NCBI GenBank assembly: GCA_910577495.1
Contig: CAJTML010000060.1
Coordinates: forward strand, 1-12,333
DNA length: 12,333 nt
Origin: an uncultured Eggerthellaceae bacterium
GTDB lineage: Bacteria; Actinomycetota; Coriobacteriia; Coriobacteriales; Eggerthellaceae
Direction of reading: 5' to 3'
Every line of letters starts with the position of its first letter. Positions within the stretch are counted from its first letter, which is position 1. The notes beneath the pieces were generated by a model that did no database searches, was not told the origin of the DNA, and saw only the letters and a program-made list of their open reading frames with translations. Shown here in pieces: positions 1 through 5,242 of this stretch. Both the position numbers and the translations under genes were made by a program.

Positions 1-84
1 TATGGAGTTGATCATCTGCATCTTTTGCATCACGCATCCTCACTCTTTATGCCAGAGCACGTTTTTGAAAAGACGTTTGTATAG
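1..84 (+). other. possible 3' end of a rightward gene cut by the window edge
   Basis: Frame 1 is open from the first base to a TAG at 82-84, giving 27 residues that end in MPEHVFEKTFV. If real, this is the C-terminus of a gene that converges on the helicase, with only 6 bases between the two stop codons. A run of 27 sense codons is easily random and I recognise no family, so this is a weak call. No hairpin terminator is visible in 1-90 for either direction. Confidence 0.2.
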
Positions 85-90
85 TTGTTC

Positions 91-1515
91 TTATTGTACG
101 TGACGCGCGCGATTTGACTGTCCCCTTTTCGTCCCGCGCGAAGCACTTGTTTTATTCGGACGTGAACCTTGCGCATTTCGCGACTGCTTACCACGGATCA
201 ACTGTTTTGGTTTGCGAGACGAAGACTTCTTTTTCGCATGCGGGCGCTTTTCTTCGCGTGCCTGCTCTTTGGCATGCTGCTTTCGTTTCGCTTTCGCACT
301 AAATTCCTTTTTCGCCTGTTGAAGTTCAGGGTCTCGTCTATCTTGTGCGCGTGCTGCACGAGCTTGTGCCTTTGACGTTGCCTCATCCATATCGAAAAAC
401 GGCAGTGCCAGCTCTTGAAGCGGGGCGCCCAGATAGCGCTCAAACGAGCGAAATTCTTGCTCTTGATCAGGTGTCACCAGCGTCAAAGAACTCCCTGTTG
501 CGCTTGCCCTACCCGCTCTGCCAATACGATGCACGTAGTCTTGTGCCTGTCTCGGCAGGTCATAATTTATTACCCAATCAACGTCTTGCACATCAATACC
601 GCGCGATAACACATCCGTTGCAACCAAGACGTTCACCTTGCCCGTTGCAAATTGCTCAAGCGCGCGTTGTCGTTGGTTCTGCGAGCGATCCGCATGCAGC
701 CGATCAACTGCAATCTGCGCGCGTCCAAGACGGCGAAAAATCGTATCCACGCGGTTTTTCGTACGCGCAAACACAATAATGCGCTCACCTGCATGTTCCT
801 TCAAGAAGGCCTGCAAAAAGGGTGGTTTCACATCTTGGGGCAACGAAAGCTTAAATTGTTCAACCTGGTCGGTCGTACGGGTCTGAGGAGACACTGACAC
901 CTTTTGCGGCTGACGTGCGAACACCTCATCAATATCAAAGGTAGCATCCTCAAGCGTCGCCGAAAACAGAAGAGTCTGTCTGGTAGAGGGTGTAGCTGCC
1001 ATTATGGTGCGAACATCAGGCCAAAAGCCCATATCAAGCATCCGATCCGCCTCATCCAACACCAAAAGCCCTACGTTTGCAAGCGAGACCGCTTTTTGCG
1101 ACAGCAAATCCAATAGCCTGCCTGGCGTTGCAATCAGCACATCCACCCCACGCTTGATCTGGGCTTTCTGCGGCTTATCGGACACACCACCCACCGCAAC
1201 CACCACGCGGTGATGCGTATATTTCGCAACTGTTTGACACACCTCTGCAATCTGCAAGGCAAGCTCACGCGTCGGCGTCACGATAAGCACCGTCGATTTT
1301 GAGCCTTTCGTGTGAGCAAATGCATCAAGCGCCGGCAGCGCAAAAGCCGCCGTCTTTCCCGAACCGGTCTGCGCCTCGGCCATAACATCTTCGCCCGCAA
1401 GCACCAGTGGGATTGCCTGTGTCTGCACGGGGGTCGGTTGACTGTATCCAAGCGCCTCACAAGCTTGCAAAAGCGGCGTGGATAGTCCTAACATCTTAAA
1501 TTGATTAGCGCACAT
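91..1515 (-). CDS. DEAD-box ATP-dependent RNA helicase (RhlE/SrmB-like)
   Basis: This is a cytoplasmic ATP-dependent RNA helicase that remodels RNA duplexes, as in ribosome assembly or mRNA turnover. With the start used here it has 474 residues. The Q motif lies around 24-36 (GYSQPTPVQTQAIP), motif I/Walker A at 46-55 (AEAQTGSGKT), Ia at 80-87 (TPTRELAL), Ib at 130-133 (TPGR), II at 154-157 (DEAD), III at 185-187 (SAT), V around 299-308 and VI at 329-336 (HRIGRAGR). After about residue 380 comes a long Lys/Arg-rich, low-complexity tail, a common RNA-binding extension in RhlE-type enzymes. I chose the ATG at 1515-1513 (MCANQF) because the conserved core follows at once and a G-rich stretch precedes it. 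The frame stays open to an ATG at 1656, but that 47-residue extension overlaps the upstream glycosyltransferase and is not family-like. An ATG at 1494 has no Shine-Dalgarno. The chosen start overlaps the glycosyltransferase stop by 11 bp, so the two are likely co-transcribed and translationally coupled. The exact subfamily is not certain. Confidence 0.95.
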   Translation of the reverse strand: MCANQFKMLGLSTPLLQACEALGYSQPTPVQTQAIPLVLAGEDVMAEAQTGSGKTAAFALPALDAFAHTKGSKSTVLIVTPTRELALQIAEVCQTVAKYTHHRVVVAVGGVSDKPQKAQIKRGVDVLIATPGRLLDLLSQKAVSLANVGLLVLDEADRMLDMGFWPDVRTIMAATPSTRQTLLFSATLEDATFDIDEVFARQPQKVSVSPQTRTTDQVEQFKLSLPQDVKPPFLQAFLKEHAGERIIVFARTKNRVDTIFRRLGRAQIAVDRLHADRSQNQRQRALEQFATGKVNVLVATDVLSRGIDVQDVDWVINYDLPRQAQDYVHRIGRAGRASATGSSLTLVTPDQEQEFRSFERYLGAPLQELALPFFDMDEATSKAQARAARAQDRRDPELQQAKKEFSAKAKRKQHAKEQAREEKRPHAKKKSSSRKPKQLIRGKQSRNAQGSRPNKTSASRGTKRGQSNRARHVQ

Positions 1516-2917
1516 GTGCTGGCTTTCTACCCCAATAAAACTTGAGGAAATGTTTGCGAAAAATAGGGTCAGTTGCTTCTTTGGGGTGTGCCGCAAGTTC
1601 CATAGACACCGCCGCAATGTCACGGGCAGCATTCGGTTTGCGCAAATACGCGCCATTAATCAACATGGCGTGTCCCATTTCGGGGTTATAGGCATAGTGG
1701 CGAAGGGTGTCCAACAACTCACGCGCTGTGGTTACATGCAAGGCAGCTCCCGTGCCCGTGAGCATGTTGACATTAGCTTTTTCTTGTCCGTAGGCTTTAC
1801 CAAGCAATACCATAGGCGCCTTCGCACACAAACACTCGGTAACCGTCAGGCCTCCGGACTTACAAATAACCAAATCACTGGAAGCCATAAGTGCAGCCAT
1901 GTCTTCGACATAATTGAGAATCGTCACGTTCGTGAGCCCAAGCTCTGAGCACTGCGTTTTTAAGTGGCGCGCATACTCTTTGTCCTCACCCGCTACAAAT
2001 ACGAAGTGAAGCGAGGAGTCAAACAGGTGCAGATACGGCAGCGTCTTATCAAGTGCCGCGCGAAAATGCACATATGGCCTGGGCAAATACGCGCCTGCTA
2101 GCGCAAGCACCACCCGCTTATCCTGTGGAAGTCCGTAGGCGTTACGCGTCTGTTCGCGATCAAACTCTCTACGAAAATCTTCGCGCGTTGGAATGCCGGT
2201 GATCAGGATGCGATCCTCTGGAATTTTACGCGGGCGCAGCGTTTCTGCCATAAATTCATTCGCCACACAGAAGAGGTCGCACGAAAGCTGCGGCCAAAGC
2301 CCCTCGGTTTCGTAGTCGGTTGGGACAGCCACAATAGGAAAACGCTGGCCAGTCAGCATGCGAGCAGAAACCGCCGCATTTGCCGCGGTAATATGCGTAC
2401 AAATGATGGCAACTGGCTTGCGCTTGGACACATACTCAGTGAACGGCGCATACATCAAACGCGACCAGATAGTCCCCCCTGACCACAAGATGCGACCCGT
2501 AAGGGTATATCTCCACGTCAGGTCATAAATTGGTCGCGTTGCGCCCGTAAAAAGCGAAGCGGTTTTATTACCGTCGAACACAATGCGGCCAAAATCAAGG
2601 ATGTCTATCACTTCAATCTCTGCTTGCGCCAGGAGCTCATCTGCTTCAACATCGCCGGTAATCGTAGTCACTTTACCCGTGATCAGTTCTTCCTGCTGGA
2701 GCTTGAGTGCTTGCGCAATGGCGTTAGCGGCACTTCTATGCCCCGAGCCAACGGAAGCGTGCGCAACAATGACGAGCGGTTTTTCGGGAGCTCGTTCAGC
2801 CTCGGACACTTCGGGAGTTGCCTCATCGGACACTTCAGCAACAACCACTTGCGCAGTTTTGTCAAATGCCTGTGGCGGCAAAGCGTCTGGCTGTATATCG
2901 TTTATAGTAGTAGTCAT
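1505..2917 (-). CDS. GT28 MGDG-synthase/UgtP-like glycosyltransferase
   Basis: Predicted membrane-associated glycosyltransferase of the family that moves a sugar from a UDP-sugar to diacylglycerol (plant MGDG synthase, Bacillus UgtP), making glycolipids or lipid anchors. In 470 residues, 1-46 are acidic and Pro-rich and probably disordered. The N-terminal MGDG-synthase domain opens with VIVAHASVGSGHRSAANA (49-66), the diagnostic glycine loop, and includes THITAAN (174-180) and VPTDYETEGLWP (198-209). The GT28 C-terminal domain includes VFVAGEDKEY (306-315) and the nucleotide-sugar-binding stretch KSGGLTVTECLCAKAPMVL (353-371) followed by GQEKANVNML (377-386). Compared with UgtP there are about 25 extra residues between the glycine-loop helix and the next strand (roughly 75-100). 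The ATG at 2917 has only a weak GGTG upstream and may be leaderless. It is followed by the overlapping helicase. The sugar and the lipid acceptor cannot be read from sequence. Confidence 0.9.
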   Translation of the reverse strand: MTTTINDIQPDALPPQAFDKTAQVVVAEVSDEATPEVSEAERAPEKPLVIVAHASVGSGHRSAANAIAQALKLQQEELITGKVTTITGDVEADELLAQAEIEVIDILDFGRIVFDGNKTASLFTGATRPIYDLTWRYTLTGRILWSGGTIWSRLMYAPFTEYVSKRKPVAIICTHITAANAAVSARMLTGQRFPIVAVPTDYETEGLWPQLSCDLFCVANEFMAETLRPRKIPEDRILITGIPTREDFRREFDREQTRNAYGLPQDKRVVLALAGAYLPRPYVHFRAALDKTLPYLHLFDSSLHFVFVAGEDKEYARHLKTQCSELGLTNVTILNYVEDMAALMASSDLVICKSGGLTVTECLCAKAPMVLLGKAYGQEKANVNMLTGTGAALHVTTARELLDTLRHYAYNPEMGHAMLINGAYLRKPNAARDIAAVSMELAAHPKEATDPIFRKHFLKFYWGRKPAHVR

Positions 2918-2923
2918 ATCACC

Positions 2924-2941
2924 ATAATAGCGCAGATACTA
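2924..2941 (-). promoter_or_regulatory. candidate promoter -10 elements for the glycosyltransferase
   Basis: On the minus strand, TAGTAT (2941-2936) and TATTAT (2929-2924) both resemble a sigma-70 -10 box. TATTAT ends 6 bases before the ATG, which would place the transcript start at or very near the start codon and make a leaderless mRNA. TAGTAT would leave a leader of about 10 nt. No convincing -35 sits at the right distance from either. Confidence 0.3.
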
Positions 2942-2948
2942 CCGTCTG

Positions 2949-2971
2949 CACCGCCGCATCTCCACCGCCGC
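2949..2971. repeat. 9-bp direct repeat with 14-bp period
   Basis: CACCGCCGC occurs at 2949-2957 and again at 2963-2971, separated by ATCTC. The pair lies between the divergent starts of the glycosyltransferase and tRNA-Glu transcription units, just upstream of the glycosyltransferase -10 candidates. It could be a tandem binding site for a regulator, or chance in GC-rich spacer. Its function is not known. Confidence 0.45.
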
Positions 2972-2992
2972 AAAAAGAGCGCAAAATAATCC

Positions 2993-3023
2993 TTGCATTA
3001 CGTGGTCTGCTCTGCAATAATAT
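2993..3023 (+). promoter_or_regulatory. probable promoter of tRNA-Glu
   Basis: TTGCAT at 2993-2998 matches a -35 box. It is followed after 17 bases by AATAAT (3016-3021), or after 19 bases by TAATAT (3018-3023), as the -10. This puts the transcript start about 20-25 nt before the tRNA, a normal length for a processed 5' leader. Confidence 0.5.
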
Positions 3024-3051
3024 TACAGCTGCTTTCAAGAAGACAGCTATC

Positions 3052-3126
3052 GTCCCCATAGTCTAGAGGTCAGGACGCGGCCCTTTCAAGGCTGAGACAC
3101 GAGTTCGATTCTCGTTGGGGGCACCA
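3052..3126 (+). tRNA. tRNA-Glu (anticodon TTC)
   Basis: This 75-nt cloverleaf has a 7-bp acceptor stem, GTCCCCA (3052-3058) with TGGGGGC (3116-3122). The anticodon stem CGGCC/GGCTG encloses the loop CTTTCAA, with anticodon TTC reading GAA/GAG as glutamate. The T arm is ACGAG-TTCGATT-CTCGT. The discriminator is A3123 and the CCA end is encoded at 3124-3126. It sits alone between its own promoter and terminator. Confidence 0.97.
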
Positions 3127-3134
3127 TACATGAT

Positions 3135-3167
3135 CAGGGCAAACAGCGTGTTTGCCCTGTTTTATTT
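3135..3167 (+). terminator. intrinsic terminator of tRNA-Glu
   Basis: A perfect 10-bp stem CAGGGCAAAC (3135-3144) with GTTTGCCCTG (3150-3159) and a 5-nt loop is followed by TTTTATTT. It lies 8 nt after the encoded CCA, so the tRNA is a monocistronic unit. Confidence 0.92.
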
Positions 3168-3241
3168 CACAGCGAAGTTTCGAACCCGCCAATCCCCTAC
3201 TACCATACTATATTGCCCTTTTGGCGAAACCGCGCAAAAAG

Positions 3242-3269
3242 TTTTCACCACAAGCGCTAAGGTTATAAC
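3242..3269 (+). promoter_or_regulatory. candidate promoter of the NifX-like gene
   Basis: TTTTCA (3242-3247), a 16-base spacer and TATAAC (3264-3269) would start transcription near 3276, just before the Shine-Dalgarno and leaving a very short leader. The -10 matches five of six consensus bases and the -35 matches four. Confidence 0.4.
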
Positions 3270-3291
3270 AGTGTTTGAGGGGAGGAACGGT

Positions 3292-3645
3292 ATGCGTATT
3301 GCTGTAGCCAGTGATGGCTTAAACGTATCTATACACAGCGGACGCTGTGCAAGCTATATGTGCTATACCGTTGAACGTGGTGTTATCACCGAGTGTCAAA
3401 ATCTTCCCAATCCCTGCCTTCCCCCTGCGGCTACTGCGGAGCTTCTCGCTTCTTTGGGTATTGATCTATTCTTCGCCAACACTATTGATCCAAATATTGA
3501 GCGCGAATTAGAAAAAGCTGGTATTGAAGTGGTAGTCGGCATGAGCGGATCAGCGCGTGAGTCAGTGGAACAATTCATCACTGACATGATGAACGGATCG
3601 GCCGCCTTTGACGACGAGGCAGATCTGCAAGTCTTTAGTAAGTAA
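3292..3645 (+). CDS. NifX/NifB-type dinitrogenase FeMo-cofactor family protein
   Basis: This 117-residue single-domain protein belongs to the Nitro_FeMo-Co (NifX/NafY/NifB C-terminal) family, small RNase H-like folds that bind iron-sulfur or molybdenum-containing clusters. Family signs are the opening strand MRIAVASDG (1-9), the H-x-G-R motif HSGRC (15-19), LLASLGIDLFFANTID (51-66) and AGIEVVVGMSG (76-86). It has four cysteines (19, 24, 35, 42), possible metal ligands. The ATG at 3292 follows a strong AGGGGAGGA. The frame is open back into the tRNA, but that extension crosses the terminator and is not coding. No nif genes are nearby, so the role is unlikely to be nitrogen fixation. A generic metal-cluster chaperone or an electron-transfer-associated role is more likely, as for the many orphan homologues in anaerobes. 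The substrate is unknown. Confidence 0.88.
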   Translation: MRIAVASDGLNVSIHSGRCASYMCYTVERGVITECQNLPNPCLPPAATAELLASLGIDLFFANTIDPNIERELEKAGIEVVVGMSGSARESVEQFITDMMNGSAAFDDEADLQVFSK

Positions 3646-3682
3646 TCAAAACGCTCGTCACGCATATCCCACCCGAGGCAAC

Positions 3683-3707
3683 AAAAAAGGTCGCCGAAGC
3701 GACCTTT
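3683..3707 (-). terminator. intrinsic terminator of the infC-rpmI-rplT operon (partly bidirectional)
   Basis: Read on the minus strand, AAAGGTCGC, a TTCG tetraloop and GCGACCTTT form a stable hairpin followed by a run of T, 25 bases after the rplT stop. On the plus strand the same hairpin lies 40 bases after the NifX-like gene but is followed by only TTTC, so it would terminate that gene less efficiently. Confidence 0.92.
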
Positions 3708-3731
3708 CATATATCAGTATGTAGTGAAACT

Positions 3732-4085
3732 CTACAGAGCTTTCTTCGCAACCTCAACCAGTGCTGCAAAAGCTTGCGGATCGTTCACAGCCATGTCAGC
3801 CAGCACCTTGCGGTCCAGCTCAACACCAGCCTTCTTCAGGCCGTTCATAAACACTGAGTAGCTCATGCCATTGATGCGAGCTGCAGCGTTGATACGGGTG
3901 ATCCACAGACGACGGATCTCACGCTTCTTGTTGCGACGGTCGCGATACATGTACTGCAAAGAGTGCTGCATCTGCTCTTTCGCTGCACGGTAAGAGCGAG
4001 ACTTTGCGCCATAATAACCCTTGGCGCGAGTAAGGACGGTACGGCGCTTCTTATGTGCGCTCACTGCACGTTTTACACGAGGCAT
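3732..4085 (-). CDS. rplT: 50S ribosomal protein L20
   Basis: L20 is an early-assembly protein of the large subunit that binds 23S rRNA. In many Gram-positive bacteria it also represses its own operon by binding the infC leader RNA. The 117-residue length is standard, and the protein begins MPRVKRAVSAHKKRR with the basic N-terminal extension and the conserved RRLWITRINAAAR (59-71). It lies 24 bp after rpmI. The upstream AAGGAG is about 12 nt from the ATG, longer than usual, but no nearer start exists. It is the last gene of the operon and is followed by the TTCG-loop terminator. The candidate attenuator in this operon's leader would be the natural target for L20 feedback (inference). Confidence 0.98.
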   Translation of the reverse strand: MPRVKRAVSAHKKRRTVLTRAKGYYGAKSRSYRAAKEQMQHSLQYMYRDRRNKKREIRRLWITRINAAARINGMSYSVFMNGLKKAGVELDRKVLADMAVNDPQAFAALVEVAKKAL

Positions 4086-4109
4086 ATCGTATCAGAGCTC
4101 CTTTAAATT

Positions 4110-4307
4110 CTAGCGAAGGCCAAGGTTGCGAGCGACGACCTTCTGGTCAGCCTGAGCAACTTCGGTTTCGTGACGGAAATTACGCTTACGTTTCGGGCTT
4201 TTCTTGGTGAGAATGTGGCTCTTGTAAGCCTTTGCACGCATGATTTTGCCGGAGCCGGTAACGCGGAAACGCTTTGCAGTACCGCGATGAGTCTTCATTT
4301 TAGGCAT
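4110..4307 (-). CDS. rpmI: 50S ribosomal protein L35
   Basis: L35 is a small basic protein of the large ribosomal subunit. It has 65 residues, the usual size, beginning MPKMKTHRGTAKRFR with the conserved KKSPKRKRN (35-43). The ATG at 4307-4305 overlaps the end of infC by 8 bp (ATGCCTAA), so translation is probably coupled, and AGG lies just upstream inside the infC tail. The frame is open further upstream to 4376, but that stretch is the infC coding region in another frame. Confidence 0.98.
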   Translation of the reverse strand: MPKMKTHRGTAKRFRVTGSGKIMRAKAYKSHILTKKSPKRKRNFRHETEVAQADQKVVARNLGLR

Positions 4308-4872
4308 TATCCTGTGTCCCTTCTTCCTTACTCGATTCTTCCTTTTTCTTCTTAGCCGCTGCAGGCAGCGGGGCAATCAACATATGCATGTTGCGGCCTT
4401 CCATCTTTGGCTGCGACTCAATGACTGCTACGTCTTTCAAGTCATCTGCCAAACGTTCCAGGATGGTGAGACCTTGCTCGGGGTGAGCCATTTCGCGACC
4501 ACGGAACATAATGGTGATCTTGACTTTATTCCCGGCATCAAGAAAACGAAGTACATGCTTTTTCTTGGTGGTGTAGTCACCCACATCAATTTTCGGGCGA
4601 AACTTCATTTCCTTGGTTTCAATTTTGCTTTGGTTCTTGCGAGCCTGTTTTGCTTTGATGGCCTGGTCGTACTTGAACTTACCGTAGTCCATAATGCGGC
4701 ATACAGGCGGATCAGCATTTGGCGCGATCTCAACCAGGTCAAGTCCTTCGTCATCAGCAATACGCTGAGCTTGAACGGTAGGATAAATACCCATTTGAGT
4801 TCCGTCAAAACCAATCAGTCGGCACTCACGAACAGAGATCTGTTCATTAAGCCGAGGTTCTTGAGCAGCTAT
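4300..4872 (-). CDS. infC: translation initiation factor IF-3, probable AUA start
   Basis: IF-3 binds the 30S subunit, checks start-codon/initiator-tRNA pairing and keeps subunits apart. The N-domain begins RLNEQISVRECRLIG and includes GIYPTVQAQRIADDEGLDLVEIAP-type sequence. A Lys-rich linker (AIKAKQARKNQSKIETKEMKF) leads to the C-domain (TTKKKHVLRFL, KVKITIMFRGREM, ending near MHMLIAPLP), followed by a charged tail. The only codon with ideal Shine-Dalgarno spacing is ATA at 4872-4870, 5 nt after AGGTGA, which gives 190 residues. IF-3 genes classically use rare AUU/AUA-type starts for autoregulation. An in-frame GTG at 4881 directly abuts the Shine-Dalgarno, so spacing disfavours it. An ATG at 4935 lies inside the leader terminator hairpin and is not plausible. 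This is the first gene of infC-rpmI-rplT. Confidence 0.95.
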   Translation of the reverse strand: MAAQEPRLNEQISVRECRLIGFDGTQMGIYPTVQAQRIADDEGLDLVEIAPNADPPVCRIMDYGKFKYDQAIKAKQARKNQSKIETKEMKFRPKIDVGDYTTKKKHVLRFLDAGNKVKITIMFRGREMAHPEQGLTILERLADDLKDVAVIESQPKMEGRNMHMLIAPLPAAAKKKKEESSKEEGTQDNA

Positions 4873-5031
4873 TGCGCTCACCTTCCTTTCTTGTGTGCTT
4901 GCGCACAAAATAAAAAACCCGCTGCTTTGGTGCACGCGGGGAATTCACATAAGATACCTTATATTGAATAACCCATCAGCCGCCAAAGCGCCGAACCAGG
5001 TGGAGGACTTCGCCTCACTTCTGTTCACAAG
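4873..5031 (-). promoter_or_regulatory. structured infC operon leader, candidate L20-type attenuator
   Basis: About 160 nt separate the predicted transcript start from infC, with no ORF I would call a gene. In minus-strand order I see four elements. First is a small GAGG/CCTC hairpin (5016-5003). Second is GCTTTGG (4989-4983), complementary over 7 nt to CCAAAGC (4930-4924) in the downstream terminator. Third is a hairpin of about 10 bp with one bulge (4968-4944, loop GTAT). Fourth is the terminator hairpin, followed by a TGTGC-GCAA-GCACA hairpin (4907-4894) just before the Shine-Dalgarno. Pairing of the 7-nt element would disrupt the terminator. This arrangement resembles the L20 leader of Firmicutes, though I cannot verify homology. 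L20 as the ligand is inference. Confidence 0.65.
4912..4940 (-). terminator. attenuator terminator in the infC leader
   Basis: On the minus strand, CCCGC-G-TGC pairs with GCAGCGGG (8 bp with one bulged base), with loop ACCAAA, followed at once by TTTTTTATTTT. It lies between the operon promoter and infC, about 40 nt before the start codon, so it must be conditional or leaky. The divergent gene starts further right, and no other minus-strand gene precedes it that it could simply be ending. Confidence 0.75.
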
Positions 5032-5037
5032 TCTGAA

Positions 5038-5065
5038 ATTGTACCACTTTGCAGACAAGTTGCAA
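5038..5065 (-). promoter_or_regulatory. promoter of infC-rpmI-rplT
   Basis: Minus-strand TTGCAA (5065-5060), a 16-base spacer and TACAAT (5043-5038), preceded by TGG, make a good extended -10 sigma-70 promoter. It sets the transcript start near 5031 and therefore a leader of about 160 nt before infC. Confidence 0.65.
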
Positions 5066-5096
5066 GCATCAATCTCAGTTGTGTTGTGTGTTCGCA

Positions 5097-5102
5097 TATA
5101 CT
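5097..5102 (+). promoter_or_regulatory. weak candidate -10 box for the flavodiiron gene
   Basis: TATACT matches five of six -10 positions, but no good -35 lies 16-18 bases upstream. A small hairpin (CTCTT/AAGAG, 5198-5210) sits in the leader, about 20 nt before the Shine-Dalgarno. I see nothing else in 5103-5229. Confidence 0.2.
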
Positions 5103-5242
5103 CCACGAACACCCTTGATTGCAGCATACCAATAGCGCGTTCACTATTTCATGACAAATTCCCTTAGCGCATCTATTTCACCCTCAAAGCAGGTAGGCTC
5201 TTCGCAAGAGATCAGACGTATTACGTTGCAAGGAGCGCACGC

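Noticed and set aside
345..779. 144-codon open frame on the plus strand
   Set aside because: It is antisense to the helicase core with its full set of conserved motifs. There is no independent coding evidence.
1516..1656. 47-residue N-terminal extension of the DEAD-box helicase
   Set aside because: It overlaps the glycosyltransferase 3' end by about 150 bp, has no Shine-Dalgarno, and is not found in this family ahead of the Q motif.
3115..3291. N-terminal extension of the NifX-like gene starting inside tRNA-Glu
   Set aside because: It would translate the tRNA 3' end, the tRNA terminator and the promoter. The ATG at 3292 has a strong Shine-Dalgarno and matches the family's first strand.
4308..4376. 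N-terminal extension of rpmI
   Set aside because: It lies inside infC in another frame. L35 normally starts MPKMKT, and that ATG is at 4307.
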